NCBI GenBank assembly: GCA_018402565.1
Contig: JAGYIQ010000008.1
Span: 164,001 to 228,000 of the forward strand
Length of the DNA stretch: 64,000 bases
Reading direction: 5' to 3'
Source of the DNA: Pirellulaceae bacterium
GTDB lineage: Bacteria > Planctomycetota > Planctomycetia > Pirellulales > Pirellulaceae
Part shown: positions 8,962 through 17,660 of the stretch, piece after piece
Layout of the letters: every line of letters begins with the position of its first letter
How positions within the stretch are numbered: position 1 is the stretch's first letter
The notes under the pieces: model-generated
Databases searched by the model: none
Seen by the model: only the letters and a program-made list of their open reading frames with translations
What the model was told of the DNA's origin: nothing
Position numbers and translations under genes: made by a program

Positions 8962-10210
8962 GATCGGTCTGTGTGTCCGTCGCCGCTTGGCTATCGGTAA
9001 CCGTGATGGTGTAGGTCAGCACCAACGACTGACCGACTGCCAAGTAGTTGAAGTGCTCCGATCCGGAATTGAATGCCCAAGTCAATTGATCCGTCAGTTC
9101 CGTGTTGTCCAAGACGTTCGGTGTCGAGGTCAACATCGCCAACAAGGCCGCGTTGTTCGATTGCAGGCCGTTGGTCGTCCCCGATGCGACGACGCTCGTC
9201 ACGGCTGAAGTCACCGAATCGGTCAGATCCAGATCCGTCACGGTCAACGTGCCACTGCTGGACAGTGTGGCATTGGTTTCGGTCAGGCTTTCTGCCGCAC
9301 TGTCACCACTCTCGACCGAGATCACCGGCGCATCGTTGGTACCATTGATCGTGATCACGATCGTCTGTGTGTCCGTTGCCGACTGGCTATCGGTGACTGT
9401 GATGGTGTAGGTCAGCACCAACGACTGACCGACTGCCAAGTAGTTGAAGTGCTCCGATCCGGAATTAAACGCCCAGGTCAATTGATCCGTCAGTTCCGTG
9501 TTGTCCAAGACATTCGGTGTCGAGGTCAACATCGCCAGCAACGCGGCGTTATTCGAACCTAAGCCGTTGGTCGTTCCCGATGCGACGACGCTCGTCACGG
9601 CTGAAGTCACCGAATCGGTCAGATCCAAGTCCGTCACGGTCAACGTGCCGCTGGTGGACAATGTGGCATTGGTTTCGGTTAGGCTCTCGGCTGCACTGTC
9701 ACCACTCTCCACCGAGATCACCGGCGCATCGTTCGTGCCATTGATCGTGATCACCACCGTTTGGGTGTCGGTCGCCGCTTGGCTATCGGTCACCGTGATC
9801 GTGTAAGTCAGCACCAACGACTGACCGGCTGCCAGGTAATTGAAGTGCTCGCTACCGGAGTTAAACGCCCAAGTCAATTGGTCCGTCAGTTCCGTGTTGT
9901 CCAAGACATTCGGCGTCGAGGTCAACATCGCCAGCAACGCGGCGTTATTCGAACCCAAGCCATTGGTCGTCCCCGATGCGACGACGCTCGTCACAGCCGA
10001 AGTCACCGTATCAGTCAGATCCAGGTCCGTCACCGTCAACGTGCCACTGCTGGACAGCGTGGCATTGGTTTCGGTCAGGCTTTCTGCCGCACTGTCACCG
10101 CTCTCGATCGAGATCACCGGCGCATCGTTCGTGCCGTTGATCGTGATCACCACCGTCTGGGTGTCCGTCGCCGCTTGGCTATCGGTCACTGTGATCGTGT
10201 AGGTCAGCAC
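8906..10210 (-). CDS. Giant surface protein fragment: VCBS-type units
   Basis: This 434-codon piece contains just over three near-identical 132-residue units of the form NGTNDAPVIS-x-ESGDSAAESLTETNATL, then SGTLTVTDLDLTD, SVVASGTTNGL, LLAMLTSTPNVLDNTELT and LTYTITVTDSQ. Frame is lost at the 3' end (about 8965) through one extra g, and at the 5' end (about 10228) through one extra base in ggcggccgaggtag compared with the other units. There is no signal peptide or independent start; the ATG is internal to a unit. Confidence 0.6.
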   Translation of the reverse strand: MLTYTITVTDSQAATDTQTVVITINGTNDAPVISIESGDSAAESLTETNATLSSSGTLTVTDLDLTDTVTSAVTSVVASGTTNGLGSNNAALLAMLTSTPNVLDNTELTDQLTWAFNSGSEHFNYLAAGQSLVLTYTITVTDSQAATDTQTVVITINGTNDAPVISVESGDSAAESLTETNATLSTSGTLTVTDLDLTDSVTSAVTSVVASGTTNGLGSNNAALLAMLTSTPNVLDNTELTDQLTWAFNSGSEHFNYLAVGQSLVLTYTITVTDSQSATDTQTIVITINGTNDAPVISVESGDSAAESLTETNATLSSSGTLTVTDLDLTDSVTSAVTSVVASGTTNGLQSNNAALLAMLTSTPNVLDNTELTDQLTWAFNSGSEHFNYLAVGQSLVLTYTITVTDSQAATDTQTDRDHDQRHERCAGDLDREW

Positions 10211-13200
10211 CAGGGACTGACCGGCGGCCGAGGTAGTTGAAGTGTTCCGCTCCGGAATTGAACGCCCAGGTTAATTGGTCGGTCAATTCGGTGTTGTCCA
10301 AGACGTTCGGCGTGGACGTCAACATCACCAATAAGGCAGCGTTGTTCGATTGCAGGCCATTGGTCGTCCCCGATGCGACGACGCTGGTTACGGCTGAAGT
10401 CACCGAATCGGTCAGATCCAAATCCGTCACGGTCAATGTGCCGCTGGTGGACAGCGTCGCATTGGTTTCGGTCAGGCTTTCTGCCGCACTGTCACCACTC
10501 TCGATCGAGATCACTGGCGCATCGTTCGTGCCGTTGATGGTGATCACGATCGTCTGTGTGTCCGTGGCGGCTTGGCTGTCGGTGACTGTGATCGTGGAGG
10601 TCAGCACCAACGACTGACCGACTGCCAAGTAGTTGAAGTGCTCCGATCCGGAATTGAATGCCCAAGTCAATTGGTCCGTCAGTTCCGTATTGTCCAAGAC
10701 GTTCGGTGTCGAGGTCAACATCGCTAACAACGCCGCGTTATTCGAACCTAAGCCATTGGTCGTCCCCGATGCGACGACGCTCGTCACGGCTGAAGTCACC
10801 GAATCGGTCAGATCCAAGTCGGTCACGGTCAACGTGCCGCTGGTGGACAATGTGGCATTGGTTTCGGTTAGACTCTCGGCTGCACTGTCGCCGCTCTCCA
10901 CCGAGATCACCGGCGCATCGTTGGTACCATTGATCGTGATCACGATCGTCTGTGTGTCCGTTGCCGAATGGCTATCGGTGACTGTGATCGTGTAGGTTAG
11001 CACCAGGGACTGTCCAGCAGCCAGGTAATTGAAGTGCTCGCTACCGGAGTTAAAAGCCCAAGTCAATTGGTCCGTCAGTTCTGTGCTGTCCAGGACATTC
11101 GGCGTCGAAGTTAACATCGCCAGCAACGCGGCGTTATTGGAACCTAAGCCTGTGATCGTCCCCGAGGCCACAACACTGGTCACGGCTGAAGTCACCGAAT
11201 CGGTCAGATCCAAGTCGGTCACGGTCAACGTGCCGCTGGTGGACAATGTGGCATTGGTTTCGGTTAGGCTGTCGGCTGCACTGTCACCACTCTCCACCGA
11301 GATCACCGGCGCATCGTTCGTGCCATTGATCGTGATCAACACCGTTTGGGTGTCGGTCGCCGCTTGGCTATCGGTCACCGTGATCGTGTAAGTCAGCACC
11401 AACGACTGATCGGCTGCGAGGTAGTTGAAGTGCTCCGACCCGGAATTGAACGCCCAGGTTAATTGGTCGGTCAATTCGGTGTTGTCCAAGACGTTCGGCG
11501 TGGACGTCAACATCGCCAATAAGGCAGCGTTGTTCGATTGCAGGCCATTGGTCGTCCCCGATGCGACGACGCTGGTTACAGTCGAAGTCACGGTGTCGGT
11601 TAAGTCCAGATCCGTAACCGTCAGAGTACCACTCGTGGACAGCGTCGCATTGGTCTCCGTCAGGCTCTCGACTGCACTGTCACCGCTCTCGACCGAGATC
11701 ACCGGAGCATCGTTCGTGCCGTTGATCGTGATCACGACAGTCTGCGTATCCGTTGCCGACTGGCTATCGGTGACTGTGATCGTGTAGGTTAGCACCAGGG
11801 ACTGTCCAGCAGCCAGGTAATTGAAGTGCTCCGACCCGGAATTGAACGCCCAGGTTAATTGGTCGGTCAATTCGGTGTTGTCCAAGACGTTCGGCGTGGA
11901 CGTCAACATCGCCAATAAGGCAGCGTTGTTCGATTGCAGGCCATTGGTCGTCCCCGATGCGACGACGCTGGTTACAGTCGAAGTCACGGTGTCGGTTAAG
12001 TCCAGATCCGTAACCGTCAGAGTACCACTCGTGGACAGCGTCGCATTGGTCTCCGTCAGGCTCTCGACTGCACTATCACCACTCTCAATCGAGATCACCG
12101 GTGCATCGTTCGTGCCATTGATCGTGATCACGACAGTCTGCGTATCCGTTGCCGACTGGCTATCGGTGACTGTGATCGTGTAGGTCAGGACCAGGGACTG
12201 GCCGACGGCCAAGTAGTTGAAGTGCTCGCTACCGGAGTTAAAGGCCCAATTCAATTGATCCGTCAGTTCCGTGTTGTCCAAGACGTTCGGTGTCGAGGTC
12301 AACATCGCCAGCAACGCCGCGTTATTCGAACCCAAGCCATTGGTCGTCCCCGATGCGACGACGCTCGTCACGGCTGAAGTCACCGAATCGGTCAGATCCA
12401 GATCCGTCACGGTCAACGTGCCACTGCTGGACAGTGTGGCATTGGTTTCGGTCAGGCTTTCTGCCGCACTGTCACCACTCTCGATCGAGATCACTGGCGC
12501 ATCGTTCGTGCCGTTGATGGTGATCACGATCGTCTGTGTGTCCGTGGCCGCTTGGCTATCGGTAACCGTGATGGTGTAGGTCAGCACCAACGACTGACCG
12601 GCGGCCAAGTAGTTGAAGTGTTCCGCTCCGGAGTTAAACGCCCAGGTTAATTGACCCGTCAGCTCGGTGTTGTCCAAGACATTCGGCGTCGAGGTCAACA
12701 TCGCCAGCAACGCGGCGTTATTCGAACCTAAGCCGTTGGTCGTCCCCGATGCGACGACGCTGGTCACGGTAGAAGCTACCGTGTCCGTCAGATCCAAGTC
12801 CGTCACGGTCAATGTGCCGCTGGTGGACAGTGTGGCATTGGTTTCGGTTAGGCTCTCGGCTGCACTGTCACCACTCTCGACCGATATCACCGGCGCATCG
12901 TTGGTGCCGTTGATCGTGATCACCACGGTCTGCGTGTCCGTCGCCGCTTGGCTATCGGTCACTGTGGTCGTGTAAGTCAGCACCAGTGATTGACCGGCTG
13001 CCAAGTAGTTGAAGTGTTCCGATCCGGAATTAAACGCCCATGTCAATTGATCGGTTAGTTCGGTGTTGTCCAGGACGCTCGGTGTCGAGGTAAACATCGC
13101 CAACATCGCGGCGTTGTTTGACTGCAGACCGTTTGTCATCCCCGACGCCACGACGCTGGTTACAGTCGAAGTCACGGTGTCGGTTAAGTCCAGATCCGTT

Positions 13201-14828
13201 ACCGTCAGCGTACCACTGGTAGACAGCGTCGCATTAGTCTCTGTCAGGCTCTCGGCTGCACTGTCGCCGCTCTCCACCGAGATCACCGGTGCATCGTTCG
13301 TGCCATTGATAGTGATCACGATCGTCTGTGTGTCTGTTGCCGCTTGGCTATCGGTCACTGTGATGGTGTAAGTTAGCACCAGGGACTGTCCAGCAGCCAG
13401 GTAATTGAAGTGCTCGCTACCGGAGTTAAAAGCCCAAGTCAATTGCTCCGTCAGTTCTGTGTTGTCCAGGACATTCGGCGTCGAGGTCAACATCGCCAAC
13501 AAGGCAGCGTTGCTCGAACCTAAGCCGTTGGTCGTTCCCGAGGCCACAACACTGGTCACGGTAGAAGTCACCGTATCAGTCAGATCCAGATCCATCACGG
13601 TCAACGTACCACTGGTGGACAATGTGGCATTGGTTTCGGCTAGGCTCGCTGCTGCACTGTCACCACTTTGCACCGAGATCACCGGCGCATCGTTGGTACC
13701 ATTGATCGTGATCACGATCGTCTGTGTGTCCGTTGCCGACTGGCTATCGGTGACTGTGATCGTGTAGGTCAGCACCAACGACTGACCGATTGCCAAGTAG
13801 TTGAAGTGCTCCGATCCGGAATTGAATGCCCAAGTCAATTGATCCGTCAGTTCCGTGTTATCCAAGACGTTCGGTGTGGACGTCAGCATCGCCAACAGTG
13901 CGGCGTTATTGGAACCCAAGCCTGTGGTGGTGCCCGAGGCTACGACCGACGTTACCGCTGATGTCACCGTATCGATCAGATCCAAGTCCGTGACCGTCAA
14001 CGTGCCGCCGGTGGACAGTGTGGCATTGGTTTCGGTCAAGCTCTCGGCCGCACTGTCACCGCTCTCGACCGAGATCACAGGGGCATCGTTGGTGCCGTTT
14101 ATCGTGATGACCAAGTTTTGTGTATCCGTCGCCGACTGGCTGTCGGTGACCGTGATCGTGTAGGTCAGCACCAGCGATTGACCGGCTGCCAAGTAGTTGA
14201 AGTGCTCGCTACCGGAGTTAAAGGCCCAATTCAACTGATCCGTCAGTTCCGTGTTGTCCAAGACATTCGGCGTCGAAGTTAACATCCCTAAGAGGGTCGC
14301 GTTGTTAGAACCCAAGCCGTTGGTGGTGCCCGAGGCTACGACCGAGGTTACCGCCGAAGCTACCGTATCAGTCAGATCCAGATCGGTCACTGTCAGAGTA
14401 CCACTCGTAGCCAGCGTCGCATTGGTCTCCGTCAGGCTTTCTGCTGCACTGTCGCCGCTCTCCACCGAGATCACCGGCGCATCGTTCGTACCGTTGATCG
14501 TAATCACCACGCTCTGCGTGTCAGTGGCGGCTTGGCTGTCGGTGACTGTGATCGTGTAGGTCAGTACCAACGACTGACCAGCGGCCAAGTAATTGAAATG
14601 TTCACTTCCCGAGTTGAACGCCCAGGTCAACTGATTCGTCAGTTCCGTGTTGTCCAAGACATTCGGTGTCGAAGTCAACATAGCCAGCAACGCAGCGTTA
14701 TTGGACTGCAGACCATTGGTGGTCCCCGAGGCCACGACGCTGGTGACGGAGGATGTTACAGTATCGGTCAGATCCAGGTCGGTCACCGTCAGAGTACCAC
14801 TCGTGGACAGCGTCGAATTGGTCTCCAT
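10179..14828 (-). CDS. Giant surface protein fragment: longest uninterrupted part of the VCBS-type array
   Basis: These 1549 codons hold nearly twelve consecutive 132-residue units with a strict 396-bp period and no indels. Units differ by scattered substitutions, mostly synonymous or conservative (SAAESL/SAVESL/SAAASL, GLGSNNAALL/GLQSNNAALL), which suggests the array is maintained as protein. Each unit is a predicted beta-sandwich of the VCBS/Ig-like superfamily found in bacterial adhesins. The last ~10 residues before the stop (RRSVPGADLHDHSDR) are out of frame because of the extra base near 10228. The ATG at 14828 is internal; a one-base loss near 14855 separates this piece from its predecessor. 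Confidence 0.65.
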   Translation of the reverse strand: METNSTLSTSGTLTVTDLDLTDTVTSSVTSVVASGTTNGLQSNNAALLAMLTSTPNVLDNTELTNQLTWAFNSGSEHFNYLAAGQSLVLTYTITVTDSQAATDTQSVVITINGTNDAPVISVESGDSAAESLTETNATLATSGTLTVTDLDLTDTVASAVTSVVASGTTNGLGSNNATLLGMLTSTPNVLDNTELTDQLNWAFNSGSEHFNYLAAGQSLVLTYTITVTDSQSATDTQNLVITINGTNDAPVISVESGDSAAESLTETNATLSTGGTLTVTDLDLIDTVTSAVTSVVASGTTTGLGSNNAALLAMLTSTPNVLDNTELTDQLTWAFNSGSEHFNYLAIGQSLVLTYTITVTDSQSATDTQTIVITINGTNDAPVISVQSGDSAAASLAETNATLSTSGTLTVMDLDLTDTVTSTVTSVVASGTTNGLGSSNAALLAMLTSTPNVLDNTELTEQLTWAFNSGSEHFNYLAAGQSLVLTYTITVTDSQAATDTQTIVITINGTNDAPVISVESGDSAAESLTETNATLSTSGTLTVTDLDLTDTVTSTVTSVVASGMTNGLQSNNAAMLAMFTSTPSVLDNTELTDQLTWAFNSGSEHFNYLAAGQSLVLTYTTTVTDSQAATDTQTVVITINGTNDAPVISVESGDSAAESLTETNATLSTSGTLTVTDLDLTDTVASTVTSVVASGTTNGLGSNNAALLAMLTSTPNVLDNTELTGQLTWAFNSGAEHFNYLAAGQSLVLTYTITVTDSQAATDTQTIVITINGTNDAPVISIESGDSAAESLTETNATLSSSGTLTVTDLDLTDSVTSAVTSVVASGTTNGLGSNNAALLAMLTSTPNVLDNTELTDQLNWAFNSGSEHFNYLAVGQSLVLTYTITVTDSQSATDTQTVVITINGTNDAPVISIESGDSAVESLTETNATLSTSGTLTVTDLDLTDTVTSTVTSVVASGTTNGLQSNNAALLAMLTSTPNVLDNTELTDQLTWAFNSGSEHFNYLAAGQSLVLTYTITVTDSQSATDTQTVVITINGTNDAPVISVESGDSAVESLTETNATLSTSGTLTVTDLDLTDTVTSTVTSVVASGTTNGLQSNNAALLAMLTSTPNVLDNTELTDQLTWAFNSGSEHFNYLAADQSLVLTYTITVTDSQAATDTQTVLITINGTNDAPVISVESGDSAADSLTETNATLSTSGTLTVTDLDLTDSVTSAVTSVVASGTITGLGSNNAALLAMLTSTPNVLDSTELTDQLTWAFNSGSEHFNYLAAGQSLVLTYTITVTDSHSATDTQTIVITINGTNDAPVISVESGDSAAESLTETNATLSTSGTLTVTDLDLTDSVTSAVTSVVASGTTNGLGSNNAALLAMLTSTPNVLDNTELTDQLTWAFNSGSEHFNYLAVGQSLVLTSTITVTDSQAATDTQTIVITINGTNDAPVISIESGDSAAESLTETNATLSTSGTLTVTDLDLTDSVTSAVTSVVASGTTNGLQSNNAALLVMLTSTPNVLDNTELTDQLTWAFNSGAEHFNYLGRRSVPGADLHDHSDR

Positions 14829-15610
14829 CAGGCTCTCGGCGGCACCGTCACCACTTCGACCGAGATCACCGGTGCATCGTTGGTCCCGTTGATCGTAATT
14901 ACCACGGTCTGCGTACCTGTGGCGGCTTGACTATCGGTCACAGTGATCGTGTAAGTCAGCACCAAGGACTGGCCGACGGCAAGGTAGTCAAAGTGCTCAC
15001 TGCCCGAGTTGAACGCCCAGGTCAACTGATTCGTCAGTTCCGTGTTGTCCAAGACATTCGGTGTCGAAGTCAACATAGCCAGCAACGCAGCGTTATTGGA
15101 CTGCAGACCATTGGTGGTCCCCGAGGCCACGACGCTGGTGACGGAGGATGTTACAGTATCGGTCAGATCCAGGTCGGTCACCGTCAGAGTACCACTCGTG
15201 GACAGCGTCGAATTGGTCTCCATCAGGCTCTCGGCGGCAACGTCACCACTCTCCACCGAGATCACCGGAGCATCGTTCGTGCCGTTGATCGTGATCACGA
15301 CAGTCTGCGTATCCGTTGCCGACTGGCTATCGGTGACTGTGATCGTGTAGGTTAGCACCAGGGACTGTCCAGCAGCCAGGTAATTGAAGTGCTCGCTGCC
15401 CGAATTAAACGCCCAGGTCAACTGATCCGTCAGCTCGGTGTTGTCGAGCACATTCGGTGTTGACGTCAACATCGCGAAAAGCGCGGCGTTGTTCGAGCCT
15501 AAGCCTGTGGTGGTGCCCGAGGCGACGACGCTCGTCACGGCTGAAGTCACCGAATCGGTCAGATCCAGGTCGGTCACCGTCAGAGTGCCGCTCGGTGGAC
15601 AGCGTGGCAT
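14828..15610 (-). CDS. Giant surface protein fragment: VCBS-type units
   Basis: The fragment holds about two 132-residue units of the array, including a pair sharing an unusual SLMETNSTLSTSGT variant found only here and at the start of the next piece. That marks a recent local duplication of one unit (14640-14830 and 15035-15225 are almost identical). Frame is lost at the 5' end by an extra c near 15595 (gccgctcggtgg versus gccgctggtgg). At the 3' end a lost c near 14858 (accacttcg versus accactctcg) breaks it again. The unit upstream is readable in another frame from 15758 to 15600. Confidence 0.55.
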   Translation of the reverse strand: MPRCPPSGTLTVTDLDLTDSVTSAVTSVVASGTTTGLGSNNAALFAMLTSTPNVLDNTELTDQLTWAFNSGSEHFNYLAAGQSLVLTYTITVTDSQSATDTQTVVITINGTNDAPVISVESGDVAAESLMETNSTLSTSGTLTVTDLDLTDTVTSSVTSVVASGTTNGLQSNNAALLAMLTSTPNVLDNTELTNQLTWAFNSGSEHFDYLAVGQSLVLTYTITVTDSQAATGTQTVVITINGTNDAPVISVEVVTVPPRA

Positions 15611-15648
15611 TGGTCTCCATCAGGCTCTCGGCTGCACTGTCACCGCTT

Positions 15649-17286
15649 TCAACTGAGATCACCGGCGCATCGTTGGTGCCATTGATCGTAATCACGACCG
15701 TTTGGGTGTCGGTCGCGGCTTGGCTGTCGGTCACTGTGATCGTGTAAGTCAGCACCAACGACTGACCGGCTGCGAGGTAGTTGAAGTGCTCCGACCGTCG
15801 AATTGAACGCCCAGGTCAATTGGTCCGTCAGTCTCGGTGCTTGTCCAGGACGTTCGGCGTCGAAGTCAACATCGCCAGCAACGCGGCGTTGTTCGAACTG
15901 CAGGCCATTGGTCGTCCCCGATGCCACGACACTCGTTACCGCGGACGTCACCGTGTCCGTCAGATCCAGATCCGTCACAGTCAACGTGCCGCTGGTGGAC
16001 AGCGTCGCATTGGTCTCCGTCAGACTCGCTGCTGCACTATCGCCGCTCTCCACCGAAATCACCGGTGCAACGTTGGTGCCATTGATCGTGATCAACACCG
16101 TTTGGGTGTCCGTGGCAGCCTGGCTGTCGGTCACCGTGATCGTGTAAGTCAGCACCAAGGACTGACCAGCCGCAAGGTAATTAAAGTGCTCACTGCCGGA
16201 GTTAAACGCCCAAGTCAACTGGTCCGTCAGTTCGGTGTTGTCCAGGACATTCGGCGTGGACGTCAACATCGCCAACAACGCCGCGTTGTTCGAACCTAAG
16301 CCGTTGGTCGTCCCCGACGCGACGACGCTCGTCACGGCTGAAGTCACCGAATCGGTCAGATCCAAGTCCGTGACCGTCAACGTGCCGTTGGTAGATAGTG
16401 TCGCATTGGTCTCCGTCAGGCTCGCCGCAGCACTATCACCACTCTCCACCGAGATCACCGGTGCATCGTTCGTGCCATTGATCGTAATGACCACCGTTTG
16501 GGTATCGGTTGCTGACTGGCTATCAGTGGCCGTGATCGTATAAGTTAGGACCAAAGACTGTCCCGCTGCCAAGTAGTTGAAGTGCTCACTGCCCGAGTTA
16601 AACGTCCAAGTCAATTGATCGGTCAGCTCGGTATTGTCCAAGACGTTCGGTGTGGACGTCAACATCGCCAATAAGGCAGCGTTGTTTGATTGCAGGCCAT
16701 TGGTCGTTCCCGATGCGACGACGCTCGTCACGGCTGAAGTCACCGTATCCGTCAGATCCAGATCGGTCACGGTCAGCGTGCCACTCGTAGCCAGCGTCGC
16801 ATTGGTCTCCGTTAGGCTCTCGGCTGCACTATCACCGCTCTCTACGGAAATCACCGGCGCATCGTTGGTCCCGTTGATCGTAATGACCACGGTCTGTGTG
16901 TCTGTCGCCGCTTGGCTATCGGTCACCGTGATCGTGTAGGTCAGGACCAAGGACTGGCCGGCTGCCAAGTAGTTGAAGTGTTCCGATCCGGAATTAAACG
17001 CCCAAGTCAATTGGTCCGTCAGTTCTGTGTTGTCCAGGACATTCGGCGTCGAGGTCAACATGGCCAACAAGGCAGCGTTGTTCGATCCCAAGCCGTTGGT
17101 CGTCCCCGAGGCCACGACACTGGTCACAGCCGAAGTCACCGTATCGGTCAGATCCATATCCATGACCGTCAGCGTGCCACTGGTGGACAGCGTTGCGTTA
17201 GTTTCGGTGAGACCCTCTGCTGCACTATCGCCGCTCTCGACCGAGATCACCGGAGCATCGTTCGTGCCATTGATCGTGATGACCAC
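15649..17286 (-). CDS. Giant surface protein fragment: VCBS-type units
   Basis: The first ~450 codons carry about three and a half regular 132-residue units. The reading then degrades between 15900 and 15780, where four extra bases occur within ~120 bp compared with the consensus (ccgaccgtcgaattg, cagtctcggtgcttg, gttcgaactgc). The tail of this frame (QFEQRRVAGDVDFD onward) is therefore out-of-frame repeat and not real protein. The ATG-less upstream end joins the heavily damaged unit at 17290-17660. Confidence 0.55.
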   Translation of the reverse strand: MVITINGTNDAPVISVESGDSAAEGLTETNATLSTSGTLTVMDMDLTDTVTSAVTSVVASGTTNGLGSNNAALLAMLTSTPNVLDNTELTDQLTWAFNSGSEHFNYLAAGQSLVLTYTITVTDSQAATDTQTVVITINGTNDAPVISVESGDSAAESLTETNATLATSGTLTVTDLDLTDTVTSAVTSVVASGTTNGLQSNNAALLAMLTSTPNVLDNTELTDQLTWTFNSGSEHFNYLAAGQSLVLTYTITATDSQSATDTQTVVITINGTNDAPVISVESGDSAAASLTETNATLSTNGTLTVTDLDLTDSVTSAVTSVVASGTTNGLGSNNAALLAMLTSTPNVLDNTELTDQLTWAFNSGSEHFNYLAAGQSLVLTYTITVTDSQAATDTQTVLITINGTNVAPVISVESGDSAAASLTETNATLSTSGTLTVTDLDLTDTVTSAVTSVVASGTTNGLQFEQRRVAGDVDFDAERPGQAPRLTDQLTWAFNSTVGALQLPRSRSVVGADLHDHSDRQPSRDRHPNGRDYDQWHQRCAGDLS

Positions 17287-17289
17287 CGT

Positions 17290-17660
17290 TTGGGTATCCG
17301 TCGCCGACTTGGCTGTCGGTGACCGTGATCGTGTAGGTCAGCACCAAGCGACTGGCCAGCGGCCAAGTAGTTGAAGTGCTCGCCGCCCGAAGTAAACGTC
17401 CAAGTCAATTGATCCGTCAGTTCCGGTATTGTCCAAGACATTCGGCGTGGACGTCAACATGGCCAACAAGGCAGCGTTGTTCGATTGCTAGGCCGTTGGT
17501 CGTCCCCGAGGCTACGACACTCGTCACCGCTGAAGTCACCGTATCCGTCAGATCCAGATCGGTCACAGTCAGCGTGCCGCTGGTAGACAGTGTCGCATTG
17601 GTCTCCGTCAGGCTATCTGCTGCAGCTATCGCCGCTCTCCACCGGAGATCACCGTGCATC
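17290..17660 (-). other. Indel-rich VCBS unit joining two open segments
   Basis: One 396-bp unit of the array carries at least seven single-base indels compared with neighbouring units: an extra t near 17309, c near 17349, g near 17426, t near 17489, g near 17625 and g near 17644, and a missing g near 17653. Correcting these restores a normal unit (DQLTWTF, EHFNYLAAGQSL, SLTETNATLSTSGTL). Nearly all are insertions in otherwise consensus sequence, which resembles raw-read error rather than evolutionary drift. Confidence 0.7.
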
